Source: Massilia norwichensis
Lineage (GTDB): Bacteria; Pseudomonadota; Gammaproteobacteria; Burkholderiales; Burkholderiaceae_D
DNA length: 64,000 nt
Direction of reading: 5' to 3'
NCBI RefSeq assembly: GCF_024753245.1
Contig: NZ_JANUGX010000007.1
Location: forward strand, 120,573-184,572
The notes beneath the pieces are model-generated. The model worked only from the letters and a program-made list of their open reading frames with translations, ran no database searches and was not told where the DNA came from. Both the position numbers and the translations under genes were made by a program. Of the stretch, positions 1-11,717 are shown in pieces. Each line of letters starts with the position of its first letter. Position 1 is the stretch's first letter.

Positions 1-1114
1 ACGACAGGCCGAGCAGCAGGAAACCGAGCAGGATGAAGGTGTTCTGGCCACCGGCGCCGCCGTCCATCAGGGTCGGCACAAAACCCGAGAACAGGGCGAT
101 CAGGATCGCCACGGTGCCGAGAGTGTTGCGGCGCCCGAATTTATCGGCGATCAGGCCGGAGGCCAGCACGCCGACGATGGCCAGGCCGCCGCCCATTACC
201 TGCACCAGCAGGAAGTCGGACATCGAGCGGGTGTCGTAGAGCTGGATCCAGGACAGCGGGAACACGGTCACCAGGTGGAACAGCGCATAGCTGGCCAGCG
301 CGGCGAGGGCGCCCAGCAAGATGGTGCTGCCTTGCTTGCGGCTGACTTCCAGCGGGCTTACCGGGTCCAGCTGGTGCTCGTCCAGCAGGTGGGTGTAGTC
401 CGGCGTCGAGACCAGGCGCAGGCGGGCGAACAGCGCGACTACGTTGATGGCAAAGGCCACGTAGAAGGGGAAGCGCCAGCCCCAGACCAGGAAATCGTCC
501 TGCGTCAGCTCGGACATCAGGTAGGAAAATACGCCAGCGGCGATGATAAATCCGGCCGGTGCGCCAAGTTGCCCCAACATCGCGTACCATCCGCGCTTGT
601 GCTCCGGGGCGTTCAGGGCCAGCAGCGATGGCAGGCCGTCCCAGGTTCCGCCGAGCGAGAAACCCTGGCCCAGGCGCAGCACCGCCAGCGCGATGATCGA
701 CCACTCGCCCCAGCGTGAATAGGTGGGGAGGGCGGCCACGGCGACGGTGGCGCTGCCCAGCATGAACAGCGCGATGGTCAGTTTGATCTCGCGGCTGAAG
801 TGGCGCTGGATGGACATGAAGACCACCGTGCCGATCGGCCGCGCGATATAGGCGAGAGCGAAGATGGCAAACGAATACAGCGTCCCTTCGAGGCGGTCGG
901 CGAACGGGAAGAACACCGCCGGGAACACGAGCACCGAAGCGATCGCGTAGACGAAGAAGTCGAAATACTCGGAAGCGCGGCCGATGACCACGCCGACGGC
1001 GATATCGCCGGGAGAAATGGCGGTGTCGCGGGCGTTGATGTTGCGGGCGCCGCTGTGAGGGGCGGTGATCGGCGAGGCTGCTGCGTCGCCGTAGGTCGTT
1101 GTGTTCTGCTGCAT
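1..1114 (-). CDS. MFS transporter, metabolite:H+ symporter (MHS) type, 3' end outside window
   Basis: Inner-membrane secondary transporter whose C-terminal part lies beyond the left edge; about 371 codons are visible. Reading the minus strand from the ATG at 1114-1112, the protein starts MQQNTTTYGD and soon gives a first membrane segment with SEYFDFFVYA. This signature is shared by MHS-family symporters for shikimate, alpha-ketoglutarate, proline or aromatic acids, and a close relative of the motif occurs in the second MHS transporter of this window at 33892. A good ribosome site (AGGAGA, six bases upstream) fixes the start. The gene diverges from the cyo operon across about 160 bp. The substrate cannot be told from sequence alone. 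Confidence 0.88.
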   Translation of the reverse strand, partial: MQQNTTTYGDAAASPITAPHSGARNINARDTAISPGDIAVGVVIGRASEYFDFFVYAIASVLVFPAVFFPFADRLEGTLYSFAIFALAYIARPIGTVVFMSIQRHFSREIKLTIALFMLGSATVAVAALPTYSRWGEWSIIALAVLRLGQGFSLGGTWDGLPSLLALNAPEHKRGWYAMLGQLGAPAGFIIAAGVFSYLMSELTQDDFLVWGWRFPFYVAFAINVVALFARLRLVSTPDYTHLLDEHQLDPVSPLEVSRKQGSTILLGALAALASYALFHLVTVFPLSWIQLYDTRSMSDFLLVQVMGGGLAIVGVLASGLIADKFGRRNTLGTVAILIALFSGFVPTLMDGGAGGQNTFILLGFLLLGLS

Positions 1115-1231
1115 ATTTCGTCTCCTGTAGTCTTCGACAACCGGGCTGGAACCCTTCGGGATGAAACGTCAACAACAAAAAAAGCGCGAAGGGTGGGACA
1201 AAACGTCCAATCGCCAAACGTGCACCGTTGG

Positions 1232-1265
1232 CGTTACATTAGCATGTTATCTTTCCCATGTAACG
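1232..1265. promoter_or_regulatory. Inverted repeat in the cyoA leader
   Basis: Two perfect 8-bp arms, CGTTACAT at 1232-1239 and ATGTAACG at 1258-1265, lie 26 bp apart start to start, just upstream of the cyoA start at 1278. This could be an operator for a dimeric regulator or part of the mRNA leader. The regulator is unknown. Confidence 0.4.
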
Positions 1266-1277
1266 TAAAACACAAGC

Positions 1278-2300
1278 ATGATTCCAAAGACCGTAAGTCG
1301 AGGATTGTGGCTTACCCCTCTGTTGGCGGCCCTTGCCGGCTGCAACACCGTGGTACTCAATCCCTCCGGCGACATCGCCAAGCAGCAGGCGCATCTGATC
1401 ATCATCTCGGTGATCCTGATGCTGTTGATTATCGTTCCGGTGATGTTCCTCATCATCCTGTTCGCCCGCAAGTACCGCGCCAGCAATACCACGGCCGCGT
1501 ACGAGCCGGACTGGGACCACTCGACCAAGCTCGAACTCGTGATCTGGGGCGCGCCCCTGCTGATCGTGATCGTCCTCGGCCTGGTGACCTGGATCTACAC
1601 GCACAAGCTCGACCCCTACCGTCCGCTCGACCGCCTCGACGAGCACCGTCCGATTCCGGCGTCGGCCAAGCCGCTGGTGGTGCAGGCCGTGGCGATGGAC
1701 TGGAAATGGCTGTTCATCTATCCGGAGCAGGGTATCGCGACGGTCAATGAACTGATCGTGCCGGTCGACGTGCCGCTGCGCTTCAAGGTCAGTGCGACGT
1801 CGGTGATGAATGCGTTCTACGTGCCGGAACTGGCAGGCATGGTGTACGGTATGCCGGGCATGGAGATCACCCTGAACGCGGTCCAGAACCGTCCGGTCAC
1901 CTCGTTCGGCATCTCGTCGAACTACAGCGGCGCCGGCTATTCGGACATGAAGTTTGCCTACCGCGGTGTCGCGCAGGGCGATTTCGACACCTGGGTGCAG
2001 TCGGTGAAGGCAGCCGGCGGCGGCAAGCTGGACAAGGCTAACTACCTGGTTCTGGAAAAGCCGAGCATCAAGGATCCGGTGCGCCGCTGGGGCGCCGTCG
2101 ACGAGGACCTCTACTATCGCATCCTGAACCGCTGCGTCGCTGACGGCGTCGTTTGCCAGGACAAGATGATGATGGACGACGCACGCAAGGCGCGCGAGAT
2201 GGCCCTCAACAAGATGCCTCAACACGCGGCAGCGACCCGCCTGGCCCAGGCCAACGGCGAGGTTTGCACCACGCCCGATGAAACTGTGAAGAAGAAGTAA
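1278..2300 (+). CDS. cyoA: Cytochrome bo3 ubiquinol oxidase subunit II
   Basis: Subunit II of the proton-pumping quinol oxidase, anchored in the inner membrane with its cupredoxin-like domain in the periplasm. The 340-residue protein begins with a lipoprotein signal (lipobox LAGC, Cys22) and has two membrane segments near residues 38-60 and 85-105, as in E. coli CyoA. The paired Cys/His ligands of a CuA centre are absent (the region reads [14 protein letters not shown]), which marks a quinol rather than a cytochrome c oxidase. It is the first gene of the cyoABCD cluster, 2 bp before cyoB. The C-terminal extension, with three cysteines, is longer than a minimal CyoA. Confidence 0.96.
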   Translation: MIPKTVSRGLWLTPLLAALAGCNTVVLNPSGDIAKQQAHLIIISVILMLLIIVPVMFLIILFARKYRASNTTAAYEPDWDHSTKLELVIWGAPLLIVIVLGLVTWIYTHKLDPYRPLDRLDEHRPIPASAKPLVVQAVAMDWKWLFIYPEQGIATVNELIVPVDVPLRFKVSATSVMNAFYVPELAGMVYGMPGMEITLNAVQNRPVTSFGISSNYSGAGYSDMKFAYRGVAQGDFDTWVQSVKAAGGGKLDKANYLVLEKPSIKDPVRRWGAVDEDLYYRILNRCVADGVVCQDKMMMDDARKAREMALNKMPQHAAATRLAQANGEVCTTPDETVKKK

Positions 2301-2302
2301 TC

Positions 2303-4306
2303 ATGCACGAGCAATTTGACTTAATGAAGTTGATCTTCGGTCGGCTCAGCTGGGAAGCGATTCCCTACCACGAGCCGATCCTGATCGGTACCTTTGCCAT
2401 GGTGGTGCTGGGCGGCCTCGTCGTCCTCGGCGCCATCACGAAATTCAAGCTGTGGGGCTATCTCTGGAAAGAGTGGTTCACCAGTATCGACCACAAGAAG
2501 ATCGGTATCATGTACATGATCCTCGGTCTGATCATGTTCCTGCGCGGCTTTGCCGACGCGCTGATGATGCGCGCCCAGCAGGCGTTCTCCTTTGGCGATT
2601 CGCACGGCTTCCTGCCGCCGCACCACTACGACCAGGTCTTCACCGCCCACGGCGTGATCATGATCTTCTTCGTCGCGATGCCGCTGGTGACGGGTCTGAT
2701 GAACTACGTCGTGCCGCTGCAGATTGGCGCACGCGACGTCGCTTTCCCGTTCCTGAACAACTTCTCGTTCTGGATGACCACCATGGGCGCGCTGCTGGTG
2801 ATGGCTTCGCTGTTCGTCGGCGAATTCGCCCGCACCGGCTGGCTGGCTTTCCCGCCGCTGTCCGGCATCCTGGCCAGTCCTGACGTCGGGGTCGACTATT
2901 ACATCTGGTCATTGCAGATTGCCGGTGTCGGTACACTGCTGTCGGGTATCAACCTGGTGGTCACCATCGTCAAGATGCGCGCCCCGGGCATGGACCTGAT
3001 GAAGATGCCGGTGTTCACCTGGACCGCGCTGTGCACCAACATCCTGATCGTGATGGCCTTCCCGATCCTGACCGCCACCCTGGCGATGCTCGGCCTGGAC
3101 CGTCTGTTCGACACCCACTTCTTCACGAACGAACTGGGCGGCAACGCCATGATGTACGTGAACCTGATCTGGATCTGGGGCCACCCGGAGGTGTACATCC
3201 TGATCCTGCCGGCCTTCGGTATCTTCTCGGAAGTCGTTGCGACTTTCTGCAGCAAGCGTCTGTTCGGCTACACCTCGATGGTCTACGCGACCGTCGTGAT
3301 CATGGTCCTGTCCTACCTCGTGTGGCTGCACCACTTCTTCACGATGGGCTCGGGCGCGAGCGTGAACTCGTTCTTCGGCATCACCACGATGATCATCTCG
3401 ATCCCGACCGGCGCCAAGATCTTCAACTGGCTGTTCACCATGTACAAGGGCCGCATCCGCTATGAACTGCCGATGATGTGGACCGTGTCCTTCATGATCA
3501 CCTTCATCATCGGCGGCATGACCGGCGTGATGCTGGCGGTCCCGCCGGCCGACTTCGTGCTGCACAACTCGCTGTTCCTGATCGCCCACTTCCACAACGT
3601 CATCATCGGCGGCGTGCTGTTCGGCCTGTTCGCTGGTGTGAACTACTGGTGGCCGAAGATGTTCGGCTTCCGTCTGGACCGTAAATGGGGCGTGCGTTCG
3701 TTCTGGCTGTGGTCGGTCGGCTTCTGGATTGCCTTCACCCCGCCGTACATCCTGGGCTTCATGGGCGTGACCCGCCGTCTGAGCCACTTCGAAGATCCGT
3801 CGATCCACTGGCTGTTCCAGGTTTCGCTGGTCGGTACCCTGATGATCGCGCTGGGCATCGCCTGCATGATCATGCAGTTCGCCGTGTCGATCATGAACCG
3901 CAAGGCACTGCGCGACGTCACCGGCGACCCGTGGAATGGCCGTACCCTGGAGTGGGCCACCTCGTCGCCGCCGCCGGACTACAACTTCGCGTTCACCCCG
4001 GTGGTGCATGACAACGACGCCTACGCCGACATGAAGAAGGCCGGCTACAAGCGTCCGCTGAGCGGTTTCGTGCCGATCCACATGCCTGCCAACACCTGGG
4101 CCGGTCCGGTGATCCCGTTCGTGACCTTCGTGCTCGGTTTCGGCATCATCTGGCACATGTGGCTGCTGGTGGCCGTCGCCTTCGTCGCGACCGTCGCCGT
4201 GACCATCTACCACACGTTCAACTACAAGCGCGACTTCTACATCCCTGCGGAAGAAGTGGCACGTACGGAAGAAGCCCATACCCGACTGCTGGAATCCCAT
4301 GTCTGA
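2303..4306 (+). CDS. cyoB: Cytochrome bo3 ubiquinol oxidase subunit I
   Basis: Catalytic subunit of the heme-copper quinol oxidase: it oxidises ubiquinol, reduces O2 to water and pumps protons. At 667 residues it matches E. coli CyoB (663). Visible landmarks are the low-spin heme histidine in [11 protein letters not shown], the CuB/Tyr cross-link motif [12 protein letters not shown], the HH pair in WLHHFFTMG, and the quinone-site region [12 protein letters not shown] followed by LPPHHYDQ, which is specific to quinol oxidases. The stop codon lies inside the start of cyoC (8-bp overlap), so translation is probably coupled. No cyoE (heme O synthase) follows in the window. Confidence 0.98.
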   Translation: MHEQFDLMKLIFGRLSWEAIPYHEPILIGTFAMVVLGGLVVLGAITKFKLWGYLWKEWFTSIDHKKIGIMYMILGLIMFLRGFADALMMRAQQAFSFGDSHGFLPPHHYDQVFTAHGVIMIFFVAMPLVTGLMNYVVPLQIGARDVAFPFLNNFSFWMTTMGALLVMASLFVGEFARTGWLAFPPLSGILASPDVGVDYYIWSLQIAGVGTLLSGINLVVTIVKMRAPGMDLMKMPVFTWTALCTNILIVMAFPILTATLAMLGLDRLFDTHFFTNELGGNAMMYVNLIWIWGHPEVYILILPAFGIFSEVVATFCSKRLFGYTSMVYATVVIMVLSYLVWLHHFFTMGSGASVNSFFGITTMIISIPTGAKIFNWLFTMYKGRIRYELPMMWTVSFMITFIIGGMTGVMLAVPPADFVLHNSLFLIAHFHNVIIGGVLFGLFAGVNYWWPKMFGFRLDRKWGVRSFWLWSVGFWIAFTPPYILGFMGVTRRLSHFEDPSIHWLFQVSLVGTLMIALGIACMIMQFAVSIMNRKALRDVTGDPWNGRTLEWATSSPPPDYNFAFTPVVHDNDAYADMKKAGYKRPLSGFVPIHMPANTWAGPVIPFVTFVLGFGIIWHMWLLVAVAFVATVAVTIYHTFNYKRDFYIPAEEVARTEEAHTRLLESHV

Positions 4307-4934
4307 CATTCATACCAACACCGTCAGCGCCACCGGCGCCGACATCAGCTCGCGCTATTACGCGGTCGAGCATCACCCGGAAAACGGCACCCTGCTGGGC
4401 TTCTGGATCTACCTGATGAGCGACTGCCTCATCTTCGCCTGCCTGTTCGCGACCTACGCTGTCCTGGGCCGCAACTACGCAGGCGGACCGTCCGGCGCCG
4501 AGATCTTCGACCTGCCGCTGGTGGCCCTCAACACGGCCTTCCTGCTGCTGTCGTCGATCACCTACGGCTTCGCGATGCTGGCCGCAGCGAAGAAGAACCT
4601 GAAGGGCACCCAAGTCTGGCTCGCCATCACCGGCGTGCTGGGCGCGTGCTTCCTGTACCTCGAGCTGTACGAGTTCTCGCACCTGATCCACGAGGGCTTC
4701 GGCCCGTGGCGCTCGGGCTTCCTGACCGCGTTCTTCTCGCTGGTCGGTACCCACGGCCTGCACGTGACCTTCGGTATCGTGTGGCTGGTCACCTTGATGT
4801 TCCAGCTTGGTAAGCATGGCATCAACGGCGCCAACTACCGTCGCCTTTCCTGCCTGTCGATGTTCTGGCACTTCCTGGACGTCATCTGGATCGGCGTGTT
4901 CACCTATGTTTATCTGATGGGAGTTCTGCCATGA
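4299..4934 (+). CDS. cyoC: Cytochrome bo3 ubiquinol oxidase subunit III
   Basis: Integral membrane subunit III of the bo3 oxidase, 211 residues, with five hydrophobic segments as in the family. The N-terminal stretch [19 protein letters not shown] and the middle segment [15 protein letters not shown] are characteristic of CyoC. It overlaps cyoB by 8 bp and cyoD by 4 bp (ATGA), which places it firmly in the operon. It contributes to complex stability rather than to the metal centres. Confidence 0.97.
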   Translation: MSDIHTNTVSATGADISSRYYAVEHHPENGTLLGFWIYLMSDCLIFACLFATYAVLGRNYAGGPSGAEIFDLPLVALNTAFLLLSSITYGFAMLAAAKKNLKGTQVWLAITGVLGACFLYLELYEFSHLIHEGFGPWRSGFLTAFFSLVGTHGLHVTFGIVWLVTLMFQLGKHGINGANYRRLSCLSMFWHFLDVIWIGVFTYVYLMGVLP

Positions 4935-5350
4935 GCGATCACCACACCGCACACGCTCACGGCCACGGTCACGGCCATGGCATCGACCACGACGACCACA
5001 TGGAAGCCCACGGCAGCCTGAAGGATTACTCGATCGGTTTCATCCTGTCGGTGATCCTGACCGCGATCCCGTTCTGGCTGGTGATGACCCACCAGCTGCC
5101 GGCCGGCACCACCAAGTTCGTGATCCTCGGCTTCGCGGCCGTCCAGGTTGTCGTGCACATGATCTACTTCCTGCATATGAACTCGAAGTCCGAGGGCGGC
5201 TGGAACATGATGGCGCTGATCCTCACCGCGATCCTGCTGTTCATCGTCCTGAGCGGCTCGATCTGGGTCATGTACCACATGAACGCCAACATGATGCCGC
5301 ACATGATCAACGAGGGTAATTCCGTGCATGGCATGCACGACATGCAGTAA
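4931..5350 (+). CDS. cyoD: Cytochrome bo3 ubiquinol oxidase subunit IV, His-rich ends
   Basis: Small subunit IV, which helps assemble the CuB centre of subunit I in E. coli. The core (DYSIGFILSVILTAIPFW, then VVHMIYFLHMNSKSEGGWN) is a standard three-helix CyoD. At 139 residues it is longer than the roughly 110 usual. The extra length lies in an N-terminus carrying alternating His-Gly (HGHGHGHG) and in a His/Met-rich C-terminus ending VHGMHDMQ. Such ends could bind copper; this is inference. The start overlaps the cyoC stop by 4 bp, and the stop directly abuts the SURF1 start. Confidence 0.95.
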   Translation: MSDHHTAHAHGHGHGHGIDHDDHMEAHGSLKDYSIGFILSVILTAIPFWLVMTHQLPAGTTKFVILGFAAVQVVVHMIYFLHMNSKSEGGWNMMALILTAILLFIVLSGSIWVMYHMNANMMPHMINEGNSVHGMHDMQ

Positions 5351-6172
5351 ATGGCAGTAAGCGATCCAGCAGCAGTCGGGGGCAGTCCGAAACGCGCCCC
5401 GCGTGTCATCCTGGCAGCCCTGGCGCTGCTGCTGATCGCGCTGTTCGCGGGTCTGGGGACCTGGCAGGTGATACGCCTGCAATGGAAACTGGACCTGATC
5501 GCACGCGTCGAACAACGCGTGCACGCCGCACCAGCCGCGCCGCCCCCTAGCGCGCGCTGGCATGGCATCACCGCCGAATCCGACGAGTACCGCCGCGTAC
5601 AGGTCGCCGGCACTTATCTCTACGAATACACGACCCCGGTCCAGGCGCTCACCGAGCTGGGCAGCGGCTATTGGCTGCTGACGCCCCTGTGCACCACCGA
5701 CGGTCACGTTATCCTGGTCAACCGCGGCTTCATCGCCGCCAGTCCGGGCGCACGCACGCGCTACCAGGCGCGCAAGTCCGAAGGCTATCCCTGCGCCACC
5801 AACGCCGGCGGCGCGGTGCAGCTGACCGGCCTGCTGCGCACCAGCGAACCGAAGGGCTTCTTCCTGCGCACCAACGACCCGGCCGCGAACCGCTGGTATG
5901 CGCGCGACGTGGCGGCCATCGCCGCCGCGCGCGGCCTGCCGGCCGAGCTTACCGCGCCTTATTTCATCGATGCCGCCGCCAACCAGAACCCGGCCGGCTC
6001 GCCGGACCAGCCGCAGGGCGGGCTCACGGTGGTGAAGTTCAACAACAGCCACCTGGTGTATGCCGTCACCTGGTATGCGCTGGCCCTGATGGTGGCCGCC
6101 GGATGGTGGTGGGTTACGCATCGCGGCGGCGCGCCGTCCGCCGGAACCGGAACCGATGAGCACGACGACTGA
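5351..6172 (+). CDS. SURF1 family oxidase-assembly protein
   Basis: SURF1-like (SURF1/Shy1 family) membrane protein, 273 residues. It has an N-terminal helix around residues 20-40, a periplasmic domain containing the family's GTYL and VNRGF segments, and a C-terminal helix near 240-262. SURF1 proteins assist heme a/CuB insertion in heme-copper oxidases. Here the gene follows cyoD with no gap and precedes the sensor kinase with a 17-bp overlap, so it most likely serves the bo3 oxidase. An aa3-type oxidase elsewhere in the genome could also be its client. Confidence 0.88.
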   Translation: MAVSDPAAVGGSPKRAPRVILAALALLLIALFAGLGTWQVIRLQWKLDLIARVEQRVHAAPAAPPPSARWHGITAESDEYRRVQVAGTYLYEYTTPVQALTELGSGYWLLTPLCTTDGHVILVNRGFIAASPGARTRYQARKSEGYPCATNAGGAVQLTGLLRTSEPKGFFLRTNDPAANRWYARDVAAIAAARGLPAELTAPYFIDAAANQNPAGSPDQPQGGLTVVKFNNSHLVYAVTWYALALMVAAGWWWVTHRGGAPSAGTGTDEHDD

Positions 6173-7463
6173 GGTCCTGAAGAACACCGCGGCCGACGTC
6201 GAATACGTCGCCGGCCACAAGAACATGCTGCAGCTGATCGAGCTGCGCTGGATCGCCGTCATCGGCCAGATCACCACCATCGCCGGCGCCATCCTGGTGT
6301 TCGACGTGCGGCTGCCGCTGGTGCAGATGCTCGAGGTGCTGGCCTGCCTGATCGCCTTCAACGTCGCCAGCCACCTGCGGTGGCACGAACACCGGCCGGT
6401 CACCAACAACGAACTGTTCCTGGCGCTGCTGGTCGACGTCGCCAGCCTGACCATGCAGCTCTATCTGTCGGGCGGCACCACCAATCCTTTCGCCTTCCTC
6501 TATCTGCTGCAGGTGATCCTGTCGGCGGTGCTGCTGGAAGCCTGGTCGACCTGGACCATCGTCGGCATCACGCTGGCCTGCCTGGCCGGGCTGTCGGCCT
6601 TCGCCAAACCGCTGCCGCTGCCGTTCGACCACGCGCGCGGCATCTCCAGCCTCTACGTGCAGGGCATGCTGATCTGCTTCGTGCTGAACGCGGCGCTGCT
6701 GGTGGTCTTCATCTCGCGCATCACGAACACGCTGCGCGGCAAGGCGGCGCAACTTGCCGACCTGCGCCAGCGCGCCGCCGAGGAAGAGCACATCGTGCGC
6801 ATGGGTCTGCTGGCCTCGGGCGCGGCCCACGAATTGGGCACGCCGCTGGCGACCCTGTCGGTGATCCTGGGCGACTGGAAGCGCATGCGCGAATTCAAGG
6901 AAAACCCGGACCTGATCGAAGAGATCGCCGAGATGCAGGCCCAGCTCAAGCGCTGCAAGTCCATCGTCAGCGGCATCCTGCTGTCGGCCGGCGAGGCGCG
7001 CGGCGAATCGGCGGTGCGCACCACCATCCGCAGCTTCATGGACGAGCTGGTCGACGAGTGGCGGCAGAGCCGGCCCGTGCGCGAGTTCGCTTACGTGAAC
7101 CGTATCGAGAAAGACCGGCCGGTGGCCTTCGATTCGGCCCTCAAGCAGATGATCGACAATGTGCTGGATAATGCGCTGGAGGCCTCGCCCGACTGGGTCG
7201 GGCTGGAGGCGAGCGTCGAGGACGGCACGCTGCTGCTGTCGGTGACCGACCGCGGCCCCGGTTTCGCGCCCGGCATGCTGAGCCAGTTCGGCAAGCCCTA
7301 CCACTCCACCAAGGGCCGGCCGGGCGGTGGCCTCGGGCTGTTCCTGGTGGTGAACGTGGCGCGCACCCTGGGTGGGACCGTCTCGGCCCGCAACCTGCCG
7401 CAGGGAGGGGCCGAAGTGCGTCTGACGCTGCCTTTGACGTCGATCGCGCTGGAGAACGAATGA
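6156..7463 (+). CDS. regB: RegB/PrrB-like redox sensor histidine kinase
   Basis: Membrane-bound sensor kinase, 435 residues, with about six N-terminal helices (residues 28-190), then HisKA and HATPase domains. It carries the RegB signatures. These are the quinone-binding heptapeptide GGTTNPF at 106-112, the H-box HELGTPLATL with phospho-acceptor His225, and a cysteine at 267 in KRCKSIV where RegB has its redox-active Cys. The ATP-binding part ends with the GGGLGLFL G-box. In Rhodobacter RegB, oxidised quinone and the cysteine lower kinase activity under aerobic conditions. Start and stop overlap SURF1 (17 bp) and the regulator (ATGA), so it is co-transcribed with the quinol oxidase. The gene symbol rests on these motifs. 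Confidence 0.9.
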   Translation: MSTTTEVLKNTAADVEYVAGHKNMLQLIELRWIAVIGQITTIAGAILVFDVRLPLVQMLEVLACLIAFNVASHLRWHEHRPVTNNELFLALLVDVASLTMQLYLSGGTTNPFAFLYLLQVILSAVLLEAWSTWTIVGITLACLAGLSAFAKPLPLPFDHARGISSLYVQGMLICFVLNAALLVVFISRITNTLRGKAAQLADLRQRAAEEEHIVRMGLLASGAAHELGTPLATLSVILGDWKRMREFKENPDLIEEIAEMQAQLKRCKSIVSGILLSAGEARGESAVRTTIRSFMDELVDEWRQSRPVREFAYVNRIEKDRPVAFDSALKQMIDNVLDNALEASPDWVGLEASVEDGTLLLSVTDRGPGFAPGMLSQFGKPYHSTKGRPGGGLGLFLVVNVARTLGGTVSARNLPQGGAEVRLTLPLTSIALENE

Positions 7464-8023
7464 ACGACAACGATAACGACAACACGCTGGACGCCGATCG
7501 CCTGCTCCTGATCATCGAAGATGACGACGCCTTTGCGCGCACCCTCGGCCGCTCCTTCGAACGGCGCGGCTACACGGTGCTGCTGGCACCGGGCTTCGAC
7601 GAAGCCCAGGCGCTGCTGAAGCAGCACAACCCCGATTACGCCGTGGTCGACCTGAAACTGAAGGGCAACAGCTCGGGCCTGGCCTGCGTGCAGATGCTGC
7701 ATGCGCACGACGAGGAGATGCAGATCGTGGTGCTGACCGGCTTCGCCAGCATCGGCACCGCGGTCGAGGCGATCAAACTGGGCGCATCGCAATACCTGGC
7801 CAAGCCCTCGAACACCGACGACATCGAAGCCGCCTTCGGCCACGTGGCCGGCAATACCGAGATCGAGCTGACCAACCGCTCCAGCTCCATCAAGACCCTG
7901 GAGTGGGAGCATATCCACGCGGTGCTGGCCGAGACCGACTTCAATATTTCCGAGGCGGCGCGGCGGCTCGGGATGCATCGGCGGACGCTGGCGCGCAAGC
8001 TCGAGAAGCAGCGCGTGAAGTAG
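7460..8023 (+). CDS. regA: RegA/PrrA-like response regulator
   Basis: Response regulator of 187 residues. The receiver domain (about 15-130) has the acidic cluster E20-D21-D22, phospho-acceptor Asp64 in VVDLKLKG and the switch Lys in YLAKPSN. A Fis-type helix-turn-helix ends the protein (EAARRLGMHRRTLARKL, about residues 164-183), which is the hallmark of RegA/PrrA/ActR. It overlaps the kinase gene by 4 bp. By family precedent it would control respiratory and redox genes, possibly including the cyo operon in which it sits; no target site was identified. Confidence 0.92.
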   Translation: MNDNDNDNTLDADRLLLIIEDDDAFARTLGRSFERRGYTVLLAPGFDEAQALLKQHNPDYAVVDLKLKGNSSGLACVQMLHAHDEEMQIVVLTGFASIGTAVEAIKLGASQYLAKPSNTDDIEAAFGHVAGNTEIELTNRSSSIKTLEWEHIHAVLAETDFNISEAARRLGMHRRTLARKLEKQRVK

Positions 8024-8089
8024 AGGGGGCACCTTCTCCCAGAAAAGAAGTTCCAACCCAGCACGACAACGCCTCCGAATCCTCCTATT

Positions 8090-8109
8090 CGGGCCCATCG
8101 ATGGGCCCG
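8090..8109. repeat. Perfect palindrome between regA and katE
   Basis: The 18-base core GGGCCCATCGATGGGCCC is fully self-complementary, with one further C-G pair outside (20 bp in all). It could act as a transcript-end hairpin for the cyo-reg operon, but no T-run follows, so an operator or a chance palindrome remains possible. Confidence 0.5.
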
Positions 8110-8198
8110 GCAGCACCTCTCATTTGTAGCCGCTCAAGGCCCTCAATCGCCGCGCAAGCAGACTCGGCTATTGAATCGTCCAACATGAGAGGTGAATC

Positions 8199-10610
<2,412 letters not shown>

Positions 10611-10642
10611 GCGTCATGTGCCTCTGTCACGTTCGTTGTGCG

Positions 10643-10870
10643 TCACGATGGAACAGGATCGCCACCGTCATCTCGGGTCATCGGTTGGCGGCAGGGGCCA
10701 AGTAGCACTCGCCTATAGACGGCCGGTTCAACCGTGGTGGCCCTGAAATACGTTTCCCCACGGTCCTGCCCAAATACCTCGGTAAACATGAGGCCGACGT
10801 CGACCAAGTCTGCGGTTACCGCGTCCTGACGTCGGTCCACGCGGTTTCGATGCGCGTGTCTTCGGGTCAT
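10643..10870 (-). CDS. Small hypothetical protein, 75 aa
   Basis: Unrecognised short protein starting MTRRHAHRNRVDRRQ. It has a basic N-terminus and a middle that reads like a real fold (DLVDVGLMFTEVFGQ and a later PAVYRRVLLG). The ATG at 10870 has an AAGGA ribosome site about five bases upstream. The frame stays open for another 400 bases upstream, but that part is cysteine-rich and does not look coding, so the internal ATG is preferred. It faces katE tail to tail. No function can be assigned. Confidence 0.5.
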   Translation of the reverse strand: MTRRHAHRNRVDRRQDAVTADLVDVGLMFTEVFGQDRGETYFRATTVEPAVYRRVLLGPCRQPMTRDDGGDPVPS

Positions 10871-11216
10871 CTGATCCTTGCCCTCACAGATTGGCGCTGC
10901 CTGTTGCGGTTCAAGCGCCGGAAGTAGCGGTCGCGTAGCCACGACGGACGAGGAACAAGTCTCCTCCAGTAGCGAATACGCCTCGGATAAAGAACATCCA
11001 CCTCTCTGCAAAGGCGCGTGCCAGAGTCTTCGTACATAGCGGTACCCGTAGTCGAATAGGCGCGAGTTTAAGAAATTGCCACAGCAGCAATAGCAGGATC
11101 GAGCTAACGCTCGAAACGCACGGAAGTGTGAAAGGCGTAGCATGACGCGAGCAAATTTCATATCGAAATCGACTTTGTTAGTCGCCAATAAGTTGGCGCT
11201 TTTACCCGCATCTGTC
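10871..11216. other. Gene-free stretch, more AT-rich
   Basis: About 345 bp between two small minus-strand candidates. I see no convincing frame, hairpin terminator or RNA gene. Base composition falls toward AT compared with the flanking operons, and this continues to about 12600. Confidence 0.5.
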
Positions 11217-11432
11217 CTATAAGGAGCTAGAAGAATCTGACACTGTGTAGGAATTTTCTGAATCGTTTTTCTCTGCAAGTGCTTCTCTTATACGTTCTAA
11301 AGCTTTGTCTGCGAGCATCAACACCAGGTCTGAATAATGTGAGCGGTGTGAGGGTGAAAACGTAATGTCCATTGCAATTGCGATAATTGCTGGGTGTTCT
11401 GATACGCAAGTTTCAGCTATTTTGTTTGACAT
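11217..11432 (-). CDS. Doubtful small hypothetical protein, 71 aa
   Basis: An open frame starting MSNKIAETCVSEHPAI with a helical-looking second half (LADKALERIREALAEKN) and a Ser/Asp-rich tail. Codon choice fits the AT-richer islet. No ribosome site is visible upstream of the ATG, which weakens the call. It diverges from the orphan regulator at 11718. No family recognised. Confidence 0.35.
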   Translation of the reverse strand: MSNKIAETCVSEHPAIIAIAMDITFSPSHRSHYSDLVLMLADKALERIREALAEKNDSENSYTVSDSSSSL

Positions 11433-11615
11433 GGCTCAAGAGAGGTGCGATTAGTGGTTGAAGATTAGCAAGCCAAGCTTAACCACTGGACGTTTCCCAG
11501 CACTTGCGCGGAATCAATAAAAATCGGCTAGCAATCTCTCCCGCATAATCAAAATTCCCGAAGCACTTGATTTATGGCGCAATTTTTTTTAATTCATCTT
11601 CCCCTGTGGGCGTAT

Positions 11616-11664
11616 TGACACATGTCATCTTTGTAACCGGTGACTTTTGGTCAATGACACCGTT
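11616..11664. promoter_or_regulatory. Nested inverted repeats upstream of the orphan regulator
   Basis: Two dyads lie 54 to 102 bp before the start at 11718: TGACA-CA-TGTCA (11616-11627), and AACCGGTG (11635-11642) facing CACCGTT (11658-11664) with one bulge. The second encloses a smaller TGAC/GTCA pair. They are candidate operators, perhaps for autoregulation; the binding protein is unknown. Confidence 0.35.
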
Positions 11665-11717
11665 AAGATATGGACGTTTTCCTACACGCTGTCCGAATAC
11701 AACTAGAGGGAAGAATA

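Noticed and set aside
5351..6172. SURF1 as evidence for an adjacent cytochrome c oxidase
   Set aside because: The neighbouring oxidase lacks CuA ligands and has the quinol-site motif, so it is a bo3 quinol oxidase.
8090..8109. Palindrome as a standard terminator
   Set aside because: No T-run follows on either strand; listed only as a palindrome.
10871..11278. Upstream extension of the small protein at 10643
   Set aside because: The extra 136 residues are cysteine-rich and irregular, and the internal ATG has a good ribosome site.
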